Shown in pieces: positions 17,827 through 25,289 of a DNA stretch of 64,000 bases. Position 1 is the first letter of the stretch. The number at the start of each line of letters is the position of its first letter. Location of the stretch: the NCBI GenBank assembly GCA_946184615.1, contig CAMHFN010000005.1, forward strand, positions 1 to 64,000. Direction: 5' to 3'. This stretch comes from an uncultured Bacteroidales bacterium (GTDB lineage: Bacteria > Bacteroidota > Bacteroidia > Bacteroidales > F082). Position numbers and translations under genes: made by a program. The notes beneath the pieces were generated by a model that was not told where the DNA came from, ran no database searches, and was given only the letters and a program-made list of their open reading frames with translations.

Positions 17827-17840
17827 ATTTAATTTTGCGG

Positions 17841-17848
17841 CAAAATTA
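17841..17848 (-). promoter_or_regulatory. Candidate -7 box and palindrome of argF
   Basis: Minus-strand TAATTTTG, full TAnnTTTG match, followed by CCGCAAAATT so that 17831-17847 form a 17-bp palindrome. This echoes the TTTGCAGCCGCAAA element at the tRNA promoters. It could be an operator or an initially transcribed hairpin. Confidence 0.5.
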
Positions 17849-17880
17849 GTCTTTTTTCACGTATCTTTCACCTTTTGATG

Positions 17881-17888
17881 TATTTTTG
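17881..17888 (+). promoter_or_regulatory. Candidate -7 box of the DUF3109 gene (near-leaderless)
   Basis: TATTTTTG matches the consensus and ends four bases before the chosen ATG at 17893, which would make the transcript almost leaderless. No TTG at -33, so support is partial. Confidence 0.35.
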
Positions 17889-17892
17889 CATG

Positions 17893-18465
17893 ATGATAAT
17901 TTTAGATAATATAGTGGTCAGCGACGAATTCCTGAACGCCTATTTTTGCTGTGACCTGCCGCGCTGCAAGGGTTGGTGTTGTGTGGAAGGTGATGCAGGG
18001 GCTCCTCTCGAAGCCTCTGAAATAGAGCAAATCGAAGACAACATCGAAGCCATCAAGCCCTACATGCGGCCAGAAGGCCTTAAAGTGGTTGAAGAAAACG
18101 ATGTTTACGATTACGACGAGGCAGGTGAGCTCGTCACGCCGTTAGTAAACGGAGCAGAGTGCGCGTTCGTCTATTTTCACGAAAACGGCACGGCGCTCTG
18201 TGCCATCGAAAAGGCTTATCTGGAAGGCAAATGCGACTTCTGGAAACCGATCTCATGCCACCTCTATCCTATCCGATTGCTTGAAAAAGATGGTTTCACT
18301 CACATCCTCTATCATGAATGGAGCGTATGCGTGCCAGCGAAACGCAAAGGCGAAAAGGAAGGAATCCCGTTGTGGAAGTTCCTGAAAGGACCTATGGTAA
18401 GAAAATTTGGAGAAGATTGGTATCAACGTCTTGAAAAAATAATAATCAAAGGCGATATGCGTTAA
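17893..18465 (+). CDS. DUF3109 family cysteine-rich protein
   Basis: A 190-residue cytoplasmic protein of a family conserved across Bacteroidota. The start is set at the ATG at 17893 because family members begin with a MI-x-I-DxxVS-type strand (here MIILDNIVVSDEFL); ATGs at 17878 and 17890 are alternatives. The N-terminal cluster FCCDLPRCKGWCCVEGDAGAPLE is followed by later cysteines in CAFVYF, ALCAIEKAYLEGKCDFWKPISCHLYPIR and WSVCVPAK. This spacing resembles the YkgJ-like CxxxC..C families that bind a metal or Fe-S cluster. No reaction is established. It probably leads a short plus-strand unit with the gene at 18485. Confidence 0.85.
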   Translation: MIILDNIVVSDEFLNAYFCCDLPRCKGWCCVEGDAGAPLEASEIEQIEDNIEAIKPYMRPEGLKVVEENDVYDYDEAGELVTPLVNGAECAFVYFHENGTALCAIEKAYLEGKCDFWKPISCHLYPIRLLEKDGFTHILYHEWSVCVPAKRKGEKEGIPLWKFLKGPMVRKFGEDWYQRLEKIIIKGDMR

Positions 18466-18484
18466 TAGGTTTTAGAATCCATAC

Positions 18485-19183
18485 GTGAAACGATTTTTTT
18501 TAATAACGGCATTGTTTTGTATAGGTCTTAAGCTTTTTGCTCAGGGTCAAGATGTTATGGATTTTGAGAAGAGGTTGCCCATATTGGGGAAGATAGTCAC
18601 CTCAGATAGTCTTTTGCCAGTTCGCAACACCCATGTGATTAGTAAGATGGGACATTGTGGCACCATTTCCAACCGTGACGGACTTTTTCTTATCCCCGCC
18701 AAGACGGTAGATACCCTTTGGGTAAGTTGCATCGGTTATAGCCGTAAGCTGATTCCTGTTGACTCCACCATGGCTGATCAGGACACGTTGCGTATCGTTC
18801 TCCACCGCGATACCATTACCTTGAAAGAGGTCACCATCTTGCCTTTTTATGACTATGCTACCTTTAAGCAAATGATCATCGACATGCCCTCTAAGCCCAT
18901 GCCACGTGAGATACAACGGCTCAACGAAGAATTGGCAGGCATGAGAAGTGGGAAAAAACGCAATCCTTATTTCAATATGGAAAACATGGGCTTCACAGCA
19001 AGCCCCATTCAGTATCTCTACGACAAGTACAACTTTAGTGCGCGGCGGCAAAACAAACTTCTTCGAAATCGGCGCATGTTCAACGAAATTCTTAAGGACC
19101 AAGGCCGTACCGACGAACTCCTCCCCGACTCCATGGACTATGTCATAGAATATAATTATTATATTTATGATACAATAAATTAA
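18485..19183 (+). CDS. Secreted protein with carboxypeptidase-regulatory-like domain
   Basis: A 232-residue protein beginning with GTG (no ATG fits the signal peptide). Residues 1-20 form a signal peptide ending LKLFAQ. Residues ~33-115 are a carboxypeptidase D regulatory-like (TonB-plug-associated) beta domain: LGKIVTSDSLLPVRNTHV, GTISNRDGLFLIPA, LWVSCIGYSRKLI, and DTLRIVLHRD. Such domains usually begin TonB-dependent receptors; here they stand alone with a 110-residue polar C-terminus (YDYATFKQMIIDMPSKP onward). Stand-alone forms are common in Bacteroidetes and probably act in the periplasm or outer membrane; the function is unknown. It starts 20 bases after the DUF3109 gene. Confidence 0.8.
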   Translation: MKRFFLITALFCIGLKLFAQGQDVMDFEKRLPILGKIVTSDSLLPVRNTHVISKMGHCGTISNRDGLFLIPAKTVDTLWVSCIGYSRKLIPVDSTMADQDTLRIVLHRDTITLKEVTILPFYDYATFKQMIIDMPSKPMPREIQRLNEELAGMRSGKKRNPYFNMENMGFTASPIQYLYDKYNFSARRQNKLLRNRRMFNEILKDQGRTDELLPDSMDYVIEYNYYIYDTIN

Positions 19184-19188
19184 ATTTC

Positions 19189-19196
19189 TATATTTG
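19189..19196 (+). promoter_or_regulatory. Candidate -7 box of the ComF-family gene
   Basis: TATATTTG matches TAnnTTTG, 19 bases before the ATG at 19216. No TTG at -33. Confidence 0.4.
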
Positions 19197-19215
19197 CGGT
19201 TCAAAATCGCAATAA

Positions 19216-19911
19216 ATGAAATTTACTTGGATTGATGCTCTTATAGGATTGTTTTATCCTTCGGTTTGTTCCGCCTGCGGCAACACGCTGTATAAATGGG
19301 AAAACATCGTATGCACCCGATGCAAAGCCTTCTTGCCCAAGACAGGCTATGCGTTGAATGAGGACAACCCCTTGGCACGGATGTTTTACGGCCGAGTACG
19401 GCTCAAAGCAGTGACCGCTTGCTTCTTCTTTTCCAAGGAAGGCAAGGTGCAACGCTTGGTCCATGAATTGAAGTACAAAGGCAATGCCAATGCGGGTGTT
19501 TTTCTAGGCCAAGAGCTGGGCAAAAGCATCAACGAAGCGCCACTTTTTCAAGAGATCGATTATTTGATTCCTGTGCCGTTGCACCCTAAACGTGAAAAAG
19601 AACGGGATTACAACCAGAGTTGGGTGATTGCTAAAGGTGTCTCTGAAGTGACGGGTATCCCAATTGGTGAAAAATACTTGGTACGTTCGGTGAACACCGC
19701 CACGCAAACCCATAAATCCAAGGAAGAACGATGGAAAAACGTAAAGGACATCTTTGAGGTACGTTATGCTGAACAACTTGAAGGAAAGGATGTACTTTTG
19801 ATAGATGATGTGCTCACCACAGGTGCCACCTTGGAAGCTTGTGCTTTGAAGTTATCAGCGATTCCGGGGATTACCATCAGTTGTGCCACGGCAGCTTGCG
19901 CAGGACAGTGA
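19216..19911 (+). CDS. ComF family phosphoribosyltransferase-like protein
   Basis: A 231-residue protein. The N-terminus holds a four-cysteine zinc ribbon (Cys18, Cys21, Cys33, Cys36: CSAC..CTRC). The C-terminal half is a type I phosphoribosyltransferase fold with the PRPP loop VLLIDDVLTTGAT and the conserved PVPLHPKREKERDYNQS. ComF is needed for DNA uptake in naturally transformable bacteria, probably in processing internalised single strands; Bacteroidota carry it widely even where competence is unproven. It is followed directly by the 9-bp tandem repeat and the four-helix gene, which seem inserted between comF and the ABC gene. Confidence 0.88.
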   Translation: MKFTWIDALIGLFYPSVCSACGNTLYKWENIVCTRCKAFLPKTGYALNEDNPLARMFYGRVRLKAVTACFFFSKEGKVQRLVHELKYKGNANAGVFLGQELGKSINEAPLFQEIDYLIPVPLHPKREKERDYNQSWVIAKGVSEVTGIPIGEKYLVRSVNTATQTHKSKEERWKNVKDIFEVRYAEQLEGKDVLLIDDVLTTGATLEACALKLSAIPGITISCATAACAGQ

Positions 19912-19916
19912 TAGAC

Positions 19917-19979
19917 AAGAATCTTCAGAATCTCCAGAAACTCTAGAAATTCTAGACTATCTAGATTATCTAGTTTGTT
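19917..19979. repeat. Degenerate 9-bp tandem repeat (7 units) before the four-helix gene
   Basis: Successive units read AAGAATCTT, CAGAATCTC, CAGAAACTC, TAGAAATTC, TAGACTATC, TAGATTATC, TAGTTTGTT, with a consensus close to YAGAAWMTC. It starts six bases after the ComF stop. Since 9 is a multiple of 3 it is an open frame running in phase with the downstream gene, but the ATG at 20003 is the better start. Internal TCTAGA palindromes make it prone to slippage or folding. Confidence 0.8.
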
Positions 19980-20002
19980 TAAACGAAAACTATAAAAATA
20001 CT

Positions 20003-20692
20003 ATGAAAAATAAAAATTCAGCAGAGAAAATAGCATCGGTATTAAGAACTCAAGCTAATTGGAAAAACTTGTGGTTTTACCAAAAAACTGTAGTACTCTA
20101 CCAAATGACTTCTGTCTTTACGAAAAGATTCTTACCGTCTTATGGTGATAGAACTGTTGATCAGATGATTCAAGCAGCTCGTTCTGGAAAACAAAACATT
20201 GTTGAAGGGTCAGCTGATGGTGTAACTTCAATGGAACTAGAATTAAAATTACTAAATGTTGCTCGAGCTAGTATTCAAGAGCTATTAGAGGATTATGAAG
20301 ATTATATTGTTAGGCATAAATTAGTAAAATGGACAAAAGGACATCCTCGTTTTAACGGATTATTAACATTTTGCCGTAGTCATAATCTTCTTTCGGATTA
20401 CGAAGTTTATTTCAACCTTTGGTCCAATGAGGAAATGTGTAACATCGGTATTAGCCTTTGTCGAATGGTGGATAAGATGTTAATGACTTATCAAAAGAAA
20501 ATAGAAAATGAATTTATCAAAGAAGGAGGTATAAAGGAACGAATGACAATGGCTCGTCTCCAGTATCGAAATCAACAAAACCAAGCTCTTGAAGCAGCTC
20601 ATTATGAAATCGCTGTCTTGCAAAAAGAAAACGCTGAACTTCGAAAAACGGTAATCAAGTTACAGAAAGAATTAGAATTCCTTAAGAAATAG
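20003..20692 (+). CDS. Four-helix-bundle (S23-like) protein with C-terminal coiled coil
   Basis: A 229-residue, mostly helical protein. The core (about 10-150) has the four-helix-bundle pattern of the 23S-intervening-sequence (S23) family, here in its Bacteroidota suffix-domain form: NWKNLWFYQKTVVLYQMT, TVDQMIQAARSGKQNIVEGSADG, SIQELLEDYEDYIV and MCNIGISLCRMVDKML. The last ~50 residues form a heptad coiled coil (EIAVLQKENAELRKTVIKLQKELEFLK). The S23 fold also includes Avd, the accessory protein of diversity-generating retroelements, but no reverse transcriptase or variable repeat is present. The gene is clearly more AT-rich than its neighbours, lacks a partner, and follows a 9-bp tandem repeat, all signs of horizontal arrival. 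RNA binding is an inference from the family. Confidence 0.8.
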   Translation: MKNKNSAEKIASVLRTQANWKNLWFYQKTVVLYQMTSVFTKRFLPSYGDRTVDQMIQAARSGKQNIVEGSADGVTSMELELKLLNVARASIQELLEDYEDYIVRHKLVKWTKGHPRFNGLLTFCRSHNLLSDYEVYFNLWSNEEMCNIGISLCRMVDKMLMTYQKKIENEFIKEGGIKERMTMARLQYRNQQNQALEAAHYEIAVLQKENAELRKTVIKLQKELEFLKK

Positions 20693-20696
20693 TTTG

Positions 20697-20704
20697 TATC
20701 TTTG
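20697..20704 (+). promoter_or_regulatory. Candidate -7 box of the double ABC ATPase gene
   Basis: TATCTTTG, full TAnnTTTG match, 17 bases before the ATG at 20722. Confidence 0.45.
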
Positions 20705-20721
20705 TCCCATTATTTTGAAAA

Positions 20722-22437
20722 ATGCCACAACCCCTACTCGAAATAAAAAACCTGAAGATTGATTTCCTTAGCGATGAGGAGTGGCACGAGGTGGTGCATG
20801 GCATCGATTTAGAGGTCTATAAAGGCCGTACTTTGGGAATTGTGGGCGAATCGGGTTCAGGGAAATCGGTGAGCAACCTTGCCGTGATGCATCTACTCAA
20901 CCCTAAAGTATCTAAGGTGAAAGCGGATGCCATGTTCCTTGAAGGATTGGACATCAAAGACTTCAATGAGAAACAGATGGCTGAGGTGCGAGGAAAGCGT
21001 ATCGCCATGATTTTTCAGGAACCAATGACTTCCCTAAATCCAGTCTACCGTTGTGGTTATCAAGTCTCTGAGATGATTCGTCAGCATGAGAATGTAACAC
21101 GAAAGTCCGCTCGCGACCGGGCAATTTCGCTATTCCGTCAGGTGATGTTGCCGCGGCCTGAAGCGATTTACGACAGCTATCCCCATGAGCTTAGCGGAGG
21201 ACAGAAGCAGCGCGTCATGATTGCCATGGCCATTGCTTGTAACCCACAAGTCCTTATCGCGGACGAACCCACCACAGCCCTCGATGTGACCGTTCAGAAA
21301 GAGATTCTCAAACTATTGCGTAAGCTTCAGCAAGAGACTGGTATGGGCATGGTGTTTATCACTCACGACCTGGGAGTGGTTTCTGAAATTGCCGACGATG
21401 TGGTGGTGATGCACAAGGGTGAGATCTTGGAACGAGGCACCGTGAAAGAAGTGCTGGAAGCCCCTCGGCATCCTTACACAAAAGGGCTCCTCGCTTGCCG
21501 ACCCCCAATGAAAATACGCCTCAAAAAGCTACCTATCGTGAAGGAATTTCTCGACGGACAATGGGCAGGAGGCAAAGAGCAAATTCTTAAAGAGTTGCAA
21601 ATTACCGATGCAGATAGGCAACAGCATTTGACAAGGCTATATGCCCAAGACCCTTTGCTAAGGGTGGAGCATTTGCAAACTTGGTATCCTCTGAAAAAAG
21701 GCCTCTTTGGTCGCGTTTACGACCACGTAAAGGCCGTTGATGATGTCTGTTTGGAGGTTTTTGAAGGTGAAACTCTTGGACTGGTGGGGGAGTCAGGCTG
21801 CGGCAAGACTACCCTGGGACGGAGTATACTCCGCTTACAAGAGCCAACAGGGGGCAAAGTGTGGTTCAATGGTCAAGAGGTTACTGCTTTGAAAGCTTCG
21901 GAATTACGCAATTTCCGAAAGCAGGCACAGATTGTGTTTCAAGACCCCTACTCTTCGTTGAATCCCAGGATCCGTATTGGCGAAGCTATTGCTGAGCCTT
22001 TGAAAGTGCATGGCATAGAAACCGATCATCGCAAGTGCAGGCAAAAGGTGTGTGACTTATTGGAACAAGTGGGCTTGGAAGCTGCTCATTACGACCGTTA
22101 TCCGCATGAATTCAGTGGTGGGCAGCGACAACGTATCTGCATTGCCCGTGCTTTGGCGGTGAATCCCCGGTTGGTCATTTGTGATGAGTCGGTATCAGCA
22201 CTCGATGTGTCGGTGCAAGCCCAGGTGCTTAATTTGCTCAACCGGCTGAAGGAAGAACGTCATCTAACCTATATCTTTATCTCACACGATCTTAGTGTGG
22301 TGCGTTTCATGAGTGACCGTGTGCTGGTGATGTATAACGGCAAACCTGTGGAATATAACGATGCCGATGCGCTATTTGAGCATCCACAGAATGATTATAC
22401 CAAGAAATTAATTGCGGCCTTACCGGGAAATCATTGA
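20722..22437 (+). CDS. Fused double ATP-binding protein of a peptide-type ABC transporter
   Basis: A 571-residue cytoplasmic protein with two full nucleotide-binding domains of the oligopeptide/dipeptide importer group (DppD-DppF, YejF or GsiA type). NBD1: Walker A GESGSGKS (42-49), signature LSGGQKQR, Walker [16 protein letters not shown]2: Walker A GESGCGKT (356-363), signature FSGGQRQR, Walker [13 protein letters not shown]. The linker after NBD1 has the oligopeptide-transporter C-terminal [13 protein letters not shown]. No permease or substrate-binding gene is next to it, so the partners must lie elsewhere. Substrate is unknown; short peptides are likely, which would fit the secreted peptidases of this window. 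Confidence 0.9.
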   Translation: MPQPLLEIKNLKIDFLSDEEWHEVVHGIDLEVYKGRTLGIVGESGSGKSVSNLAVMHLLNPKVSKVKADAMFLEGLDIKDFNEKQMAEVRGKRIAMIFQEPMTSLNPVYRCGYQVSEMIRQHENVTRKSARDRAISLFRQVMLPRPEAIYDSYPHELSGGQKQRVMIAMAIACNPQVLIADEPTTALDVTVQKEILKLLRKLQQETGMGMVFITHDLGVVSEIADDVVVMHKGEILERGTVKEVLEAPRHPYTKGLLACRPPMKIRLKKLPIVKEFLDGQWAGGKEQILKELQITDADRQQHLTRLYAQDPLLRVEHLQTWYPLKKGLFGRVYDHVKAVDDVCLEVFEGETLGLVGESGCGKTTLGRSILRLQEPTGGKVWFNGQEVTALKASELRNFRKQAQIVFQDPYSSLNPRIRIGEAIAEPLKVHGIETDHRKCRQKVCDLLEQVGLEAAHYDRYPHEFSGGQRQRICIARALAVNPRLVICDESVSALDVSVQAQVLNLLNRLKEERHLTYIFISHDLSVVRFMSDRVLVMYNGKPVEYNDADALFEHPQNDYTKKLIAALPGNH

Positions 22438-22481
22438 TTTCTATCGATAGAGCACACTGGCGGGGTGCGTCTCCAAGGGGC

Positions 22482-22964
22482 TTATCGGGCGGTAGCAACC
22501 GCTTTCTGGAATCGGCTTGTGATATCCTTTACGCGGCCGTCAGCGAGACGCTTGACCATGCGTTGGTTGGTGGTGAGAGAATCCAAGGCACCTAGTTTCT
22601 CGTCATAGCGCCCGGTTTTGATGTAATCAAAAGTCTCTGCGTGGAACGCTTCGGGTAATTCGTTTTTACCCGAATACCATGCCGTTTTTATATCCTTATA
22701 TTTGTTTTTCACGTACATAGCGAGGTTAGCCACATCGTATGGATCGTTGTCACCACCCATGAAGCAGACACAGGTTATACCGGTTTGGTATTCCTCGATC
22801 AACCGATCGAGTGCCTCCTTGTCCAGCGTGTACCCCTCGTCTTTCCAGAGGTATTTGCTGTGACAGCCTATGCACTGGTTGGGACAGTTACTGATGTTGA
22901 TGGCCAAGGTCACCTCGTCAGGCACTTCCTGAAATACTATATCGTAATTTGCGTATTTTAGCAT
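22482..22964 (-). CDS. nrdG: Anaerobic ribonucleotide reductase activating protein
   Basis: A 160-residue radical-SAM enzyme that uses its 4Fe-4S cluster and S-adenosylmethionine to install the glycyl radical on NrdD. The cluster motif CxxxCxxC is at Cys27, Cys31 and Cys34 (NCPNQCIGCHS). CFMGGDNDP provides the conserved glycine-rich SAM-binding turn. The start overlaps the nrdD stop by 7 bases, so the pair is co-translated. Length is typical. Confidence 0.95.
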   Translation of the reverse strand: MLKYANYDIVFQEVPDEVTLAINISNCPNQCIGCHSKYLWKDEGYTLDKEALDRLIEEYQTGITCVCFMGGDNDPYDVANLAMYVKNKYKDIKTAWYSGKNELPEAFHAETFDYIKTGRYDEKLGALDSLTTNQRMVKRLADGRVKDITSRFQKAVATAR

Positions 22965-25069
22965 CTGTCAATTTCCTTTTTGCTGTAATGCCTTCTTGCC
23001 GCCTCTTCCTGTCGTGCTTCTGAGAAATTGCTGATTCGTTTCAAATATCCGATGATACGGGTCAGGTAATCTATGTTTTTGCTGTGGCACACTGGGCATT
23101 CCTTGAGGTAACGTTTATCAATATGACCACAGTCGTTGCAGACGGTGTTGGGGATGTTGAAAGTAAAGTAATTGCAGCCCTCACGTGCCGCTACACGTAG
23201 CAGTTGGCGGTATTGCTCTTTGCTAAGATGCTCTTCCAAGTTACAATGCAGCGCGGAGCCTCCCGTGAGGTGCTTGATGTATTTTTCGCCATGTAGGCGA
23301 AACTTGTCGAGAACGTTGGTGTTGGGGTCCTCCACAATGTAAAAATAACTGTTGTAGCAGTCGCGGTGTACCTCATAACCGTCTTCCTTGTCCCATTTGG
23401 CATGCTTCACACCGACGTTTTCGGCAGGAATCATCTCGCAATTGAACATCAAGCCTTCCTCTTTGGAATAGTATTTCTTGTTGTAACGTTCGATGAGACC
23501 GAGCACGTCTTGTACAAAATGCTCATAATCAGGATTATCAGTAATCGGTATTTTGAGGAACTCCGCGGCTTCTACGAGGCCGTTGACACCTATAGTGAGG
23601 TATTGGCGGCCCAGATTGATGTAGCCAGCGTCGAACAAGGGCAACATGCCTTTGGACTGTAGTCCCTTGAGGTTCTCATTGTAGCAAATCTGCACCTTGT
23701 GGCAGAGGTCCACAATCTCTTCAAGGAAAGTGAGATAGTGCATGTTGTTGCGAGCGGCATACTGGATGCAGCGGTTCAAGTTGATGGTGAGCACACTCTT
23801 CGATCCAGTGGAGACCCCACCAGCACCCAAAGTATAGCTGAAACCATTGTCTTGAATCTCGTTGCGTAGGCGGCAGCACGACGACAAGGAGTCGGCGTTG
23901 TCGCTAAGGTAAGTGAAGAAGGAATGACCTTCGGCATACATTTCTGCAGTAAAGTCACCCCATTCCTTGTCGATGACATCACCGTCTTTCGAGAGTAATG
24001 CCATGGTCTCCACGGGGAAGGTGAGCACACTTTTCAGACGTTCGGCATTGAACCACTTCATGAAGCGTTTTTGGAGCCAACTCAGCCCCTCCCAATCGGG
24101 CTGTGAACCATCGGGGAAGTAGAAGTTCTCGAACAACGATTTGAAATAATATTGGTCATAGTAAGCGATGTTCCAGAACACGGACTGATAGTTACGGGCG
24201 CCAGCGGGTTGGTTGAGCGAGTACACGATCTGCTGGAAGCAGTCGGTGATGACTTTGTCAAGGGTGCGTGGTTTGACGGAATGGTCAACGATTTCGTCGG
24301 CTCGTTTGTAGTAATCTCTACCATAATCGAGGCCGATGAAGTAGTTCATATACATCAAGAACTCTGGCGTGGCACAAGCTCCAGAGAGCTGCGACGACAC
24401 CATGAACACCATATTAATAAACCCTCCGCAGAACGAACGCAACTTAGTGGGTGCCGTGGAGTTGCCTCCGATGGAACTCGTTCCTTCGTTCAGCCATGGG
24501 TACATGGTGATGGAGGCACAATAGTTTGCCAACGAAGTCTCGTCGTTCTTGTAAATGAAGTGGTTATTAAGCAGGTAGATGTAACGGTCGGCGAGTTCCT
24601 TACCATAAACCTCCTTGATACGGTCAGTGAGCAGACGTCGATTGATACGGATGAAGCTCGACTTGGGCAGTTCTCCCATCAACGTGGCGATGTTTTTCTT
24701 CTCCACATTGGCGTTCGCATCGAACTTTGATCCGGAAGCAGCATTGGAAGCGTTGACATAATTGCTCAGGAAATCAATCTTTTCCCTCACTTCGCGGTCT
24801 TCGGTATGTTTCTGGCGGTAAAGGATGTAGTTCTTCGCTACGGTGTAGTAATGCTCTGCCATCAGAGCGGTCTCCACTTGGTTTTGAATCTCCTCAATCG
24901 TGATACCGTTGAAAATTCTCAGCCGACTCAAGATGCCATTAAGATCCTCGTCTGACGCATAAAAGCCCGAGGCTAAAAAAGCCTTGCTAATTGCGTTTTT
25001 GATTTTGTCAATCGAAAAAGGTTCTTCCCGGCCGTCTCTTTTTTTAATGTACAATCCGCCGTTGCTCAT
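22958..25069 (-). CDS. nrdD: Anaerobic (class III) ribonucleoside-triphosphate reductase
   Basis: A 703-residue enzyme reducing ribonucleoside triphosphates to deoxy forms without oxygen. The start is set at the ATG at 25069 (MSNGGLYIKKRDGREEPFS), because an ATP-cone normally opens with this strand; 24 upstream codons are discarded. Order: N-terminal ATP cone (~5-95), ten-stranded barrel with an early active-site Cys region, then a C-terminal zinc site CNDCG ... CPVCH and the glycyl-radical loop RIIGYLKR with the radical Gly at residue 674. It is oxygen-sensitive by nature, so the host grows anaerobically. It is divergent from rnr across a 220-bp AT-rich gap; I saw no convincing NrdR boxes there. 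Confidence 0.95.
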   Translation of the reverse strand: MSNGGLYIKKRDGREEPFSIDKIKNAISKAFLASGFYASDEDLNGILSRLRIFNGITIEEIQNQVETALMAEHYYTVAKNYILYRQKHTEDREVREKIDFLSNYVNASNAASGSKFDANANVEKKNIATLMGELPKSSFIRINRRLLTDRIKEVYGKELADRYIYLLNNHFIYKNDETSLANYCASITMYPWLNEGTSSIGGNSTAPTKLRSFCGGFINMVFMVSSQLSGACATPEFLMYMNYFIGLDYGRDYYKRADEIVDHSVKPRTLDKVITDCFQQIVYSLNQPAGARNYQSVFWNIAYYDQYYFKSLFENFYFPDGSQPDWEGLSWLQKRFMKWFNAERLKSVLTFPVETMALLSKDGDVIDKEWGDFTAEMYAEGHSFFTYLSDNADSLSSCCRLRNEIQDNGFSYTLGAGGVSTGSKSVLTINLNRCIQYAARNNMHYLTFLEEIVDLCHKVQICYNENLKGLQSKGMLPLFDAGYINLGRQYLTIGVNGLVEAAEFLKIPITDNPDYEHFVQDVLGLIERYNKKYYSKEEGLMFNCEMIPAENVGVKHAKWDKEDGYEVHRDCYNSYFYIVEDPNTNVLDKFRLHGEKYIKHLTGGSALHCNLEEHLSKEQYRQLLRVAAREGCNYFTFNIPNTVCNDCGHIDKRYLKECPVCHSKNIDYLTRIIGYLKRISNFSEARQEEAARRHYSKKEIDRC

Positions 25070-25138
25070 ATAATGTGCTCGTTTACAATGTTTTGTGAAA
25101 AAATGTATCTCGTGATTTCCCTTTGGGACCTTCTTTTG

Positions 25139-25146
25139 CAAAGGTA
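25139..25146 (-). promoter_or_regulatory. Candidate -7 box of nrdD
   Basis: Minus-strand TACCTTTG, full match to TAnnTTTG, ~70 bases before the chosen ATG. No TTG at -33. Confidence 0.4.
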
Positions 25147-25229
25147 TAAGTTTTTAAGGATTGAAATTATTAATCTTTTCGGTTTTTTATATCAACAAAA
25201 TTATCAACACACTAATCCGTTGATTTCAT

Positions 25230-25252
25230 TATTTTTGCAAGCGATATTTTTG
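25230..25252 (+). promoter_or_regulatory. Two overlapping candidate -7 boxes of rnr
   Basis: TATTTTTG occurs at 25230-25237 and again at 25245-25252. A TTG at 25220-25222 is 22 bases before the second. The rnr ATG follows 37 bases after the second box. Confidence 0.4.
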
Positions 25253-25289
25253 AAAATGAAATAAAGAACCGTAAGAAAAGTGAGATTTT

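Noticed and set aside
17851-17870. Third parS-like site (TTTCACGTATC) before the DUF3109 gene
   Set aside because: Only one arm is present; the second half does not pair.
19917-19979. CRISPR array
   Set aside because: Units are 9 bp, contiguous and without spacers; no cas genes.
19883-20002. Upstream in-frame extension of the four-helix protein
   Set aside because: It overlaps the ComF end and consists of translated tandem repeat; the ATG at 20003 directly precedes the conserved fold.
19917-20692. Diversity-generating retroelement around the four-helix gene
   Set aside because: An Avd-like fold alone is not enough; no reverse transcriptase, template repeat or variable target gene is nearby.
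13720-22437. Genomic island or prophage
   Set aside because: No integrase, transposase, tRNA-linked direct repeats or phage genes; only the four-helix gene differs in composition.
25142-25289. NrdR or riboswitch control between nrdD and rnr
   Set aside because: The gap is AT-rich with -7 boxes, but I could not find a convincing pair of NrdR boxes or a structured aptamer.
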